NCBI GenBank assembly: GCA_904501845.1
Contig: CAJGCH010000201.1
Span: forward strand, 1-5,691
DNA: 5,691 nucleotides
Origin: an uncultured Bacillaceae bacterium
GTDB taxonomy: Bacteria; Bacillota; Bacilli; Bacillales; Pradoshiaceae
Direction of reading: 5' to 3'
This document shows positions 1 to 5,137 of this stretch, piece by piece. Both the position numbers and the translations under genes were made by a program. Every line of letters starts with the position of its first letter. The stretch's first letter is position 1. Under the pieces are notes generated by a model. The model was not told the origin of the DNA and ran no database searches. It saw nothing but the letters and a program-made list of their open reading frames with translations.

Positions 1-30
1 AGAAAGACCGCGTATATTGGCGGTCTTTTT
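1..30 (+). terminator. Rho-independent terminator of an upstream gene
   Basis: AAAGACCGC (3-11) pairs perfectly with GCGGTCTTT (20-28) around an 8-base loop, and the 3' arm runs into a T tract (26-30). This is a textbook intrinsic terminator. The gene it serves lies to the left, outside the window. The sequence is A-rich on the left arm, so it could also stop transcription from the other strand. Confidence 0.8.
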
Positions 31-72
31 GTTTGTTATCTCACTCTTTGCTGGAAAGGAACCCTTAGAGGG

Positions 73-234
73 ATGGAACAAGGCATAGCTCGTTCCTTAC
101 TAGAAAAATGTATTTCAGATTGTCGCAGCCTAGGTGTGGGACGTATTTGGCTGCATTCATCACAGGATGGCTATCACCTATATAAGAAAACGGGTTTTAC
201 GGATAAGAATTCAGAGATGGAGCTATTCTTATAG
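73..234 (+). pseudogene. GNAT family N-acetyltransferase, C-terminal remnant
   Basis: The 53 codons from ATG 73 to TAG 232-234 read as the last part of a GNAT fold. They contain the acetyl-CoA-binding stretch (QGIARSLLEKCI, a remnant of the Q/R-x-x-G-x-G/A motif), then the C-terminal half, LHSSQDGYHLYKKTGF followed by a short ending with NSEMELFL, typical of small Bacillus GNAT proteins. The first half of the domain (about 90 residues) is missing. The frame stays open to base 1, but that part translates through the hairpin terminator at 1-30 and shows no GNAT motif, and no Shine-Dalgarno sequence precedes ATG 73. The expected residues just before the pyrophosphate loop appear scrambled, as after an indel. 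I read it as a decayed gene that no longer makes an enzyme. A functional microprotein is possible but less likely. Confidence 0.6.
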
Positions 235-292
235 AAAGACCACAACCGTCCCTCTTCAATATCATTCTCCCAAGAAAATACAGAAAACATGA

Positions 293-321
293 TTGACAAT
301 TCCCTTCCGCTGCGGTTTAAT
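293..321 (+). promoter_or_regulatory. SigA-type promoter of the T-box/tyrS transcript
   Basis: A perfect -35 TTGACA (293-298) lies exactly 17 bases before a -10 TTTAAT (316-321, five of six consensus positions). Transcription would start near 328, about 50 bases before the base of T-box stem I. It is the only good promoter match between the GNAT remnant and the leader. Confidence 0.75.
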
Positions 322-331
322 TATTGTTAAT

Positions 332-348
332 ATCTTCATAATGAAGAT
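332..348 (+). repeat. 17-base perfect dyad at the start of the tyrS leader
   Basis: ATCTTCAT (332-339) and ATGAAGAT (341-348) are exact inverted repeats around one central A. The dyad lies about 5 to 20 bases downstream of the predicted transcription start. As DNA it could be an operator. As RNA it would form a six-pair 5'-terminal hairpin with a five-base loop, which may only protect the transcript. No regulator is recognised for it. Confidence 0.4.
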
Positions 349-375
349 TTGTTTTACATTTCAGAGTATAAGAGT

Positions 376-646
376 AAAAGCGTTGAAGAGAACGAGTAGC
401 TCTAAAAAGAACTTACAGAAAGCAGCCGGTTGCTGAGAGGCGCAAAGGAAAGTTAGAGTGAATACATCTCGGAGCTGCGTACCGAAGTAACAGTAGGCTA
501 CGCCGGGGAAAGCATCCGTCATCATGGCAAGGGTATCGCTCAAAAGCCGTACCTATGGAGGAGAGTTGTGCAAGCAGCTCTTGAATAAAGGTGGTAACGC
601 GTTTAGACACGCCCTTTAGGTTTTTTAGCCTAGAGGGCGTTTTTAT
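376..646 (+). ncRNA. T-box riboswitch, tyrosine (UAC specifier)
   Basis: This untranslated leader senses the charging state of tRNA-Tyr and decides between termination and read-through into tyrS. Visible parts, in order: stem I base (AGC 379-381 with GCT 474-476, GAGA 388-391 with TCTC 467-470); AGTA S-turn (395-398) facing GAA (460-462); specifier codon TAC (463-465); upper stem CTCTAA 400-405 with TTAGAG 453-458; a distal CAGC/GCTG hairpin (423-435). Stem III is AGAGTTG 562-568 with CAGCTCT 575-581. The T-box core runs 588-601. In the antiterminator, AAAGG 587-591 pairs with CCTTT 613-617 and GCG 599-601 with CGC 610-612, leaving a 7-base bulge TGGTAAC (592-598). TGGT pairs with a 3' ACCA end, which fits the A discriminator base of bacterial tRNA-Tyr. 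The bulge differs from the consensus TGGNACC in its sixth base. Confidence 0.95.
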
Positions 647-650
647 TTTT
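609..650 (+). terminator. T-box regulated terminator before tyrS
   Basis: ACGCCCTTTAGG (609-620) pairs with CCTAGAGGGCGT (629-640), with one T-G wobble and an 8-base loop, followed by TTTTATTTTT (641-650). Its 5' arm contains the bases (610-617) that the antiterminator needs, so the two structures exclude each other. Confidence 0.92.
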
Positions 651-699
651 CTCTTATAGAGCTTGCTACTTTAATTTAGCATTACAAGGAGATGTTTAT

Positions 700-1914
700 A
701 TGTTTTTAACCCCCGAAGAACAACTGGAAATCATCCAAAAAGGCACGGATAGAATTGTCGACATCGATGAGTTGCACACAAAGCTGCAGAAATCTTATGA
801 GGAGAATACGCCGCTGGTCATCAAACTCGGCCTTGACCCCTCGGCTCCAGATATTCATCTAGGGCATGCCGTTGTGCTCCGCAAGATTAAGCAAATGCAG
901 GATTTGGGCCATCATGCCGTCATCCTCATTGGTGATTTCACCGGCCGAATTGGCGACCCAACCGGAAAAGCAAAGGGCCGTGTCGCCCTCAGTGATGAAG
1001 CTGTGAAGGAAAATGCGAAAACATATTGTGACCAAATCTTCAAGGTGCTTGATGAAAAGAAGACGACCGTTCGTTTTAACAGTGAATGGCTGTCAAAATT
1101 GACCTTTGAAGATGTCATCAAATTAGCAGCCACAACGTCTGTTGCCCGTATTTTGGAAAGGGATGATTTCCAAAAGCGCTACCAAAACCAAGTGCCCATT
1201 GGCATCCATGAATTTTTCTACCCGCTCATGCAGGCGTACGATTCCGTTGAATTGAACTCCGACATTGAACTTGGCGGCACAGACCAGACATTCAATATTC
1301 TTATGGGACGCACATTGCAAAAGCATTTTAACCAAGAAAAGCAAATCGCTATCTTCATGCCGCTCCTTGAAGGATTGGATGGCAAGGAGAAAATGAGCAA
1401 GAGCCTAGGCAACTATATCGGTGTTAACGAGACGCCGGAAGTGATGTTCAAGAAAATCATGGAGGTCCCGGATGAACTGATCATCAAATACTTCGAATTA
1501 GCGACAGATGAGCATCCGAAACAAATAGACGCCATTAAGTCACGCTTAGAGAATGGGGAAAACCCGCGTGATATCAAGCTCGAGCTTGCAGAAATCATCA
1601 CCTCACTCTACCATGACGAACAAGCGATGAGACAAGCAAGGCACTACTTTGAGACAGTCTTCCGCAAGAAGCAGCTGCCAGACCAGATTCCGAGTATTCA
1701 GTTGACAGATAATCAGGAGAACATCACGCATATCATCCCTCTTCTTATCGAGCGAGGCCTAATTACAAGCAAGAGTGAATTCTTCCGCTTAGTCAAACAA
1801 AACGGCGTCTCCCTTGACGGTAAAAAGCTGACACCTGATAGCTTGGACGAAGAAATAAATAACGAGTCCGTAATCCAGATTGGGAAAAAGCGTTTCGTGA
1901 AAATAGTTAGGTAG
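700..1914 (+). CDS. tyrS: tyrosine--tRNA ligase, TyrZ / type 2 class
   Basis: Cytoplasmic class I synthetase that activates tyrosine with ATP and charges tRNA-Tyr, acting as a homodimer. At 404 residues it has family length. The Rossmann catalytic domain carries the HIGH-type motif HLGH (53-56), the GDFTGRIGDPTGK stretch (78-90), the tyrosine-pocket region QAYDS (178-182), GGTDQ (192-196) and KMSKS (231-235). An S4 RNA-binding domain follows at about 341-404. A true KMSKS, instead of the KFGKT form of B. stearothermophilus TyrRS, places it in the class of B. subtilis TyrZ (HAMAP TyrS type 2); many annotations would still call it tyrS. The start is well supported: AAGGAG at 686-691 lies eight bases before ATG 700. 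Expression depends on the T-box leader at 376-646. The gene appears to be transcribed alone. Confidence 0.95.
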   Translation: MFLTPEEQLEIIQKGTDRIVDIDELHTKLQKSYEENTPLVIKLGLDPSAPDIHLGHAVVLRKIKQMQDLGHHAVILIGDFTGRIGDPTGKAKGRVALSDEAVKENAKTYCDQIFKVLDEKKTTVRFNSEWLSKLTFEDVIKLAATTSVARILERDDFQKRYQNQVPIGIHEFFYPLMQAYDSVELNSDIELGGTDQTFNILMGRTLQKHFNQEKQIAIFMPLLEGLDGKEKMSKSLGNYIGVNETPEVMFKKIMEVPDELIIKYFELATDEHPKQIDAIKSRLENGENPRDIKLELAEIITSLYHDEQAMRQARHYFETVFRKKQLPDQIPSIQLTDNQENITHIIPLLIERGLITSKSEFFRLVKQNGVSLDGKKLTPDSLDEEINNESVIQIGKKRFVKIVR

Positions 1915-1952
1915 GTTCATAGGCAGAGAACAAATCATTTCTCTGCCTAACC
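1914..1952 (+). terminator. tyrS 3' stem-loop, possible weak terminator
   Basis: AGGCAGAGAA (1921-1930) pairs perfectly with TTCTCTGCCT (1939-1948) around 8 bases. GGTT (1914-1917) can extend the stem with AACC (1949-1952) across a three-base bulge. There is no T tract directly after it; the first T-rich stretch begins near 1961. It probably marks the end of the tyrS transcript or protects its 3' end, but termination may be incomplete. Confidence 0.55.
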
Positions 1953-2020
1953 TTAAATCCTTTGAATTATTTTTCATCCCGCAGCAAACCGTTTCACTCG
2001 CCCTCAACATCCATTTTCTG

Positions 2021-2026
2021 TATAAT
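2021..2026 (+). promoter_or_regulatory. -10 element of the peroxidase/ohrR operon
   Basis: A perfect TATAAT (2021-2026) lies 38 bases before the ATG at 2065, with a start site expected near 2033. No good -35 hexamer occurs at 16-18 bases upstream (TCGCCC at 17), so the promoter may be weak or may need an activator. The element overlaps the OhrR operator candidate. Confidence 0.55.
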
Positions 2027-2035
2027 TAAATCGTA
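2021..2035 (+). promoter_or_regulatory. candidate OhrR operator overlapping the -10
   Basis: TATAATTAAATCGTA matches the B. subtilis OhrR box, which I recall as TACAATTAAATTGTA, at 13 of 15 positions; both differences are C/T changes. Binding here would block RNA polymerase, as in the known ohrA promoter. The gene two positions downstream encodes an OhrR with a nearly identical recognition helix. The assignment is inference from this match and this context. Confidence 0.55.
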
Positions 2036-2051
2036 CACGATACAGTCCCAT

Positions 2052-2058
2052 AAGGAGG
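2052..2058 (+). promoter_or_regulatory. Shine-Dalgarno that fixes the peroxidase start
   Basis: AAGGAGG ends directly at the in-frame ATG 2059, leaving no spacer. It lies six bases before ATG 2065. The latter is therefore the real start, and the longer reading MYMKT is very unlikely. Confidence 0.85.
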
Positions 2059-2064
2059 ATGTAC

Positions 2065-2556
2065 ATGAAAACAGTCTATGATTTCCAAGTAAAGAAGACA
2101 GACGGAACGACGCAGCCGCTGGATAAGTATGAAGGGAAACCGCTTTTAATCGTTAATACAGCCAGCAAATGCGGATTGGCCCCTCAATTTAAGGGACTGC
2201 AGGAGCTATATGAGAAATTTCATGAAGACGGTTTTGAGGTCCTCGGATTTCCATGCGATCAGTTTAATCATCAAGAGTATGACAATATTGAAGAGACGAC
2301 ACAATTTTGCCAGATGAATTATGGAGTAAGCTTTCCGATGTTTGCAAAAATCAAGGTCAATGGGGATGAGGCAGACCCCCTCTTCCGTTATCTCACCCAG
2401 CAGCAAAAGGGTCTGCTCGGAAAGCAAATTAAATGGAATTTCACAAAATTCCTCATTAATGAAAAAGGTGAAGTTATCGAACGCTATTCCCCTACGACTG
2501 AGCCGCAAAAGATTGAAGAGGATATTCGCGCTGTACTCGAGAAAATAAAACAATAG
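2065..2556 (+). CDS. glutathione peroxidase family, thioredoxin-type
   Basis: Cytosolic thiol peroxidase of 163 residues, the size of bacterial members such as B. subtilis BsaA. It has a thioredoxin fold and reduces hydrogen and organic peroxides. The peroxidatic cysteine is C36 in NTASKCG. The rest of the catalytic tetrad is visible: Q70, W124 and N125 (KWNFTKF). C82 (FCQMNYGV) lies 46 residues after C36, the spacing of the resolving cysteine in thioredoxin-dependent members; Bacillaceae commonly use thioredoxin or bacillithiol, not glutathione. The normally strict FPCNQF..QEPG motif reads FPCDQFNHQEYD (62-73), with N to D and PG to YD changes next to the catalytic glutamine. It is the first gene of an operon with the OhrR-type regulator gene that begins nine bases after its stop, so organic peroxides are the likely substrate and inducer. 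Family assignment is firm; substrate is inferred. Confidence 0.92.
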   Translation: MKTVYDFQVKKTDGTTQPLDKYEGKPLLIVNTASKCGLAPQFKGLQELYEKFHEDGFEVLGFPCDQFNHQEYDNIEETTQFCQMNYGVSFPMFAKIKVNGDEADPLFRYLTQQQKGLLGKQIKWNFTKFLINEKGEVIERYSPTTEPQKIEEDIRAVLEKIKQ

Positions 2557-2560
2557 GTGA
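2555..2560 (+). promoter_or_regulatory. Shine-Dalgarno that favours ATG 2566 for ohrR
   Basis: AGGTGA overlaps the peroxidase stop codon and lies five bases before ATG 2566, a good position for this part of the anti-SD match. The alternative in-frame GTG 2557 lies inside it and has no Shine-Dalgarno of its own upstream. The overlap suggests translational coupling with the peroxidase. Confidence 0.65.
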
Positions 2561-2565
2561 GCGAT

Positions 2566-3003
2566 ATGGAAGATATCACGATATTAAGGAAGCAATTATG
2601 CTTTTCTCTCTATGAAGTCTCAAGCGAATTTACGAAACTGTACACGAATGCCTTAAAGGAATTTGGTTTAACCTACCCCCAATACTTAGTGCTGCTGAGC
2701 TTATGGGAAAAGGATCATGTGACGATGAAGGAGCTAGGTGAACACTTGAATCTTGGGACAGGCACGTTAACACCGATGATTTCCCGGATGGAAGCAAACG
2801 GATGGCTGAAAAAAGAGCGATCAAGCTTTGACGAGCGCAAAGTGTTCATCTCTCTTGAGAGAAAAGCGAAGGACCAAAAATCCCTTATCTCCTCAAGAAT
2901 TGAGACCATGATTGGCCATTGCCAAATCGATTTTACAGAATATGAGATGCTTATGCAGCAGCTTGCCCAATTAAAGGATAAACTTATGAAACAAACCTCA
3001 TGA
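2566..3003 (+). CDS. ohrR: OhrR-type MarR family organic-peroxide sensor
   Basis: Dimeric winged-helix repressor of 145 residues (148 if translated from GTG 2557). In the 148-residue numbering it has the sensing cysteine C15 in KQLCFSLY and the tyrosines Y19, Y29 and Y40 at exactly the positions known to support C15 in B. subtilis OhrR. YPQYLVLLSLWE (40-51) and the recognition helix GTLTPMISRME (69-79) are nearly identical to that protein, followed by the wing (DERKV, 92-96). In the known family, oxidation of the cysteine by organic hydroperoxide releases the DNA. A second cysteine, C122 (IGHCQ), lies near the resolving cysteine region of 2-Cys OhrR proteins such as that of Xanthomonas. The gene follows a peroxidase gene in the same transcript, where an ohr gene would usually be found nearby, and probably represses that operon through the site at 2021-2035. 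Confidence 0.9.
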   Translation: MEDITILRKQLCFSLYEVSSEFTKLYTNALKEFGLTYPQYLVLLSLWEKDHVTMKELGEHLNLGTGTLTPMISRMEANGWLKKERSSFDERKVFISLERKAKDQKSLISSRIETMIGHCQIDFTEYEMLMQQLAQLKDKLMKQTS

Positions 3004-3005
3004 TG

Positions 3006-3041
3006 AAAAAGGGGGCTGATGATTCCATCAGCCCCCTTTTT
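3006..3041 (+). terminator. bidirectional terminator between ohrR and the HIRAN gene
   Basis: AAAAAGGGGGCTGATG (3006-3021) and CATCAGCCCCCTTTTT (3026-3041) pair perfectly around the loop ATTC. The T tract on the right ends the ohrR transcript. The A tract on the left gives a U tract for the minus-strand transcript whose stop codon is 13 bases away. It serves both converging units. Confidence 0.95.
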
Positions 3042-3053
3042 ATTCGGCATTTG

Positions 3054-3356
3054 TCACTTATCCTCCGGCAATACTTTAACGATGATGGTGTCTTTCACGA
3101 TAAATGTGACTTCTCCCACACATTCCTCATCGAAGGTATCATAGATTCTCCCCGCACTCCGTGTACCTTTGGCTACCGTTTGATAATTATTGGCGACATA
3201 GCCAACCTTACCGATGGTCTCAAGCTCAGCTTGAATGGCTTCATCATCCTGCTTGTTATCATGATCTTTTCGTAGGATAATCTTTTGTCCGACTTTAAAA
3301 ATCTCCGGGCCAAAATAGTGGCCTACTCCGACGATTGAGATATATTTTTCAGCCAT
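3054..3356 (-). CDS. small stand-alone HIRAN-domain protein
   Basis: A 100-residue protein that consists of little more than one HIRAN-like domain. It begins with the strand YISIVGVGHYFG (5-16), then the turn KVGQKIILRKDHDNKQDDEAIQ (21-42) with its N..D.EAI pattern, then GKVGYVAN (49-56), a GTRSAGRIYD segment (64-73) and a final strand to residue 97. HIRAN domains bind DNA ends, notably the 3' end in eukaryotic HLTF; in bacteria they occur alone or fused to nucleases and helicases, and the role of the stand-alone form is unknown. There is no signal peptide or membrane segment, and the charge is mixed. ATG 3356 is chosen because GGGGAG (3368-3363) precedes it by six bases; the in-frame GTG at 3374 would add six residues but has no ribosome binding site. 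It lies 72 bases downstream of the M20 gene on the same strand with no terminator between them. Confidence 0.75.
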   Translation of the reverse strand: MAEKYISIVGVGHYFGPEIFKVGQKIILRKDHDNKQDDEAIQAELETIGKVGYVANNYQTVAKGTRSAGRIYDTFDEECVGEVTFIVKDTIIVKVLPEDK

Positions 3357-3362
3357 CTCACT

Positions 3363-3368
3363 CTCCCC
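3363..3368 (-). promoter_or_regulatory. Shine-Dalgarno that fixes the HIRAN gene start
   Basis: GGGGAG on the minus strand, six bases before ATG 3356. It lies inside the longer reading from GTG 3374, which argues against that start. Confidence 0.65.
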
Positions 3369-3428
3369 TATCACTTGCTTTTGTCATGTTCTCTACTATT
3401 TATATACGTTTTTCCCTCAGGAATTGTT

Positions 3429-4619
3429 TCATGAACCTTGATTGGATTTCAGCCACATTGTCGCAGAATGAGCATGCATGGCTGCACCCGTTGGCAAGAT
3501 ATCCTCGTTGAATTCAACCTGAGGATGATGCATCGGATATCCATAATGAGGATCTTCTTCCTTCGAGCCTGCTCCCAATAAAAAATAGACACTCGGGACC
3601 TTATATCCATATGAAGCAAAATCCTCAGAGCCCATTCCCCCGCCGTCAAAGGAAATCACGGCTTTTTCGCCGACGACATCCTTCACATAGGAGGATAATT
3701 GGTCAGCAAGTGCATCGTCATTTTTCAATGGCGGAACAGCGGCTACCACTTCAATTGTTGCTTCTCCTCTAAACATCTTTGCCGTTGATGTAACAATGTC
3801 CTCTAGTCTTTTATAAATAAAGTCCCCAAGGTCCACATCCAGGAAGCGAATCGTCCCCTCCAAAACCGCCTCATCCGGTATCACGTTATGCGTGTTCCCG
3901 GCCTGAAATTTGCCGACTGTGACGACAACAGATTGAGTCGCGGCTATCTCCCTTGCCATAATTTCATGTGTGGAGAGATAGATATGGGATGCGATATTGA
4001 TGGGATCCACGCCTGTTTCTGGCATCGCTCCATGACAACCTACCCCTTTCACGGTAATCCGGAAGATGGTGCAGCCCGCGATGCTTGTCCCATGCCCATA
4101 GAGCACTGTATTGGTAGGGGTTCCAGAATGAACATGCAAGGCCATAGCAGCATCGACCTTTGGATTTTCAAGCACGCCTGATTGAATCATCCGTTTGGCT
4201 CCTTTGAACCCTTCTTCATTTGGCTGGAAAATAATCTTTACCGTTCCTTCAAGCTCGCTTTCATTCTCTTTTAAAAGCTTCGCCGCCCCTAACAGCATAG
4301 CCGTGTGGACATCATGACCGCATGCATGCATCCTTCCGTTTGTGGCTTTAAAGGAATAATCCGTCTCCTCCGTAATCGGGAGGGCATCCATGTCCGCACG
4401 CAGTAAGAATGTCTTTCCTCCATCCTTTTTACCTGCCAAAGCAACAATTCCGCTATCACATATCTCCTCCGGCTCATAGCCAAATTCGCGTAACCGATCC
4501 ATCACGTATTTTGTCGTTTCCGGGAGATGATCACCAACCTCTGGATTTTGGTGAATATCCCTCCTGTATTTGATTATCTCTTCTTTCATGGCTTGTGCCT
4601 GCTCTAGATAATGATTCAT
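3429..4619 (-). CDS. M20D family metallo-amidohydrolase / carboxypeptidase
   Basis: A 396-residue cytoplasmic zinc- or manganese-type hydrolase of the group with hippurate hydrolase, IAA-amino acid hydrolase and bacterial N-acyl-L-amino acid amidohydrolases. It cleaves an amide bond next to a free amino acid carboxylate; which acyl amino acid or dipeptide cannot be told. Metal and catalytic residues visible: RADMDALP (74-81), C100 and H102 in CGHD, E135/E136 in FQPNEEG, H162 in LHVHSG, and H364 in MHHPQVEFNEDILP. The lid/dimerisation domain spans about 185-285 with H196 in GCHGAMPETGVDPI. MGSEDFASY (329-337) belongs to the second half of the catalytic domain. Length is normal and nothing is missing. 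The start is supported by GGGAGG (4630-4625) five bases before ATG 4619. No transporter or biosynthesis gene lies next to it to suggest a substrate. Confidence 0.92.
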   Translation of the reverse strand: MNHYLEQAQAMKEEIIKYRRDIHQNPEVGDHLPETTKYVMDRLREFGYEPEEICDSGIVALAGKKDGGKTFLLRADMDALPITEETDYSFKATNGRMHACGHDVHTAMLLGAAKLLKENESELEGTVKIIFQPNEEGFKGAKRMIQSGVLENPKVDAAMALHVHSGTPTNTVLYGHGTSIAGCTIFRITVKGVGCHGAMPETGVDPINIASHIYLSTHEIMAREIAATQSVVVTVGKFQAGNTHNVIPDEAVLEGTIRFLDVDLGDFIYKRLEDIVTSTAKMFRGEATIEVVAAVPPLKNDDALADQLSSYVKDVVGEKAVISFDGGGMGSEDFASYGYKVPSVYFLLGAGSKEEDPHYGYPMHHPQVEFNEDILPTGAAMHAHSATMWLKSNQGS

Positions 4620-4653
4620 ATATACCTCCCAGTTGGTTTGCTTCTTCTCATAA

Positions 4654-4681
4654 TTTATACTTCACAGCGATAGTTTATCCA
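4654..4681 (-). promoter_or_regulatory. possible promoter of the M20/HIRAN transcript
   Basis: On the minus strand, TGGATA (4681-4676) and TATAAA (4659-4654) are separated by 16 bases. Each is an imperfect match (four and five of six). The -10 lies 34 bases before the start codon. It is the best candidate found, but not strong. Confidence 0.35.
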
Positions 4682-4685
4682 TTAC

Positions 4686-4711
4686 TCATGCGAACTTTGT
4701 CATATACCTCC
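4686..4711 (-). other. five-codon ORF with its own ribosome binding site
   Basis: On the minus strand GGAGG (4711-4707) is followed after three bases by ATG ACA AAG TTC GCA TGA (4703-4686), encoding MTKFA. The GGAGGTATAT around it closely resembles the M20 ribosome binding region at 4629-4620. It overlaps nothing else. It would only be transcribed if a promoter lies further upstream than the candidate at 4654-4681. Short spacing and chance make it doubtful. Confidence 0.2.
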
Positions 4712-5122
4712 ATGGTTGTTTTCTGTTAAGAACAGGGCAATCAATCATCAACTGGGTCTAACTTCCTTTCACTTTTAACCAATTATGTAAATTTTGCTTG
4801 CTTTCTAATCCGTTTGCTCTCATCCTAACCTCTCTATTTGCGCCTTCTTCATGTATGATTCTCACTCCAGCATGCCAGATTACTCATTTTACTCTCGCCC
4901 CCTCTTTTTACATTATATGGAACAAGACCTTCTACCGCTTTTTCATCCTATTGGCTAAAGACTTTGTGCTGATTTCGACAGTCTTGCCTGCGGGCTTATT
5001 CCCTCCAAAGGATTCATTTTAACGAACAACTCTTTATTATGATAGAAACAGACAGCCTTCGACTCGTTCAATACGGTAAGGTGGTTATAACATCTAGAAC
5101 GCAAACAAGCATTCTGAGACCT
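4712..5122. other. intergenic region between divergent genes, no gene seen
   Basis: About 400 bases without a convincing gene on either strand. The longest open frame on the + strand (4798-5022, from a TTG) is hydrophobic but has no ribosome binding site and no recognisable family. A weak hairpin CTGTT/AACAG lies at 4723-4735. Possible -10 sequences for the downstream protease (TATTAT 5035-5040, TATAAC 5086-5091) lack matching -35 elements, so no promoter is called. The length suggests regulatory DNA for the secreted protease or remains of a lost gene. Confidence 0.5.
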
Positions 5123-5137
5123 AGGAGGTGTTTGTAA
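5123..5137 (+). promoter_or_regulatory. orphan full-length Shine-Dalgarno with start-stop codons
   Basis: AGGAGGTG (5123-5130) is fully complementary to the 16S rRNA tail, yet no real gene follows. After it come TTG and TAA back to back (5132-5137). A nine-codon frame from GTG 5128 ends at 5157. It lies 51 bases before the protease start and could be a ribosome standby or a relic of a leader peptide. Confidence 0.35.

Noticed and set aside
361..610. Two overlapping minus-strand open frames of 60-65 codons
   Set aside because: They lie antisense to the T-box leader, whose structure fully explains the sequence; they match no family.
2206..2553. 115-codon minus-strand open frame opposite the peroxidase gene
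   Set aside because: Antisense shadow of a well-supported gene; no ribosome binding site or family features.
2715..3050. 111-codon minus-strand open frame opposite ohrR
   Set aside because: It is antisense to ohrR and crosses the bidirectional terminator at 3006-3041; it is a shadow.
3000..3275. 91-codon + strand open frame
   Set aside because: It overlaps the terminator hairpin and runs opposite the HIRAN gene, which has better start signals and domain motifs.
3357..3428. Separate promoter or terminator between the M20 and HIRAN genes
   Set aside because: TTCC/GGAA is too short for a terminator, and TATATA/TATAAA stretches have no matching -35; co-transcription is simpler.
4798..5022. 74-codon hydrophobic + strand open frame from TTG
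   Set aside because: No Shine-Dalgarno, rare start codon, no recognisable family; the hydrophobicity follows from T-rich DNA.
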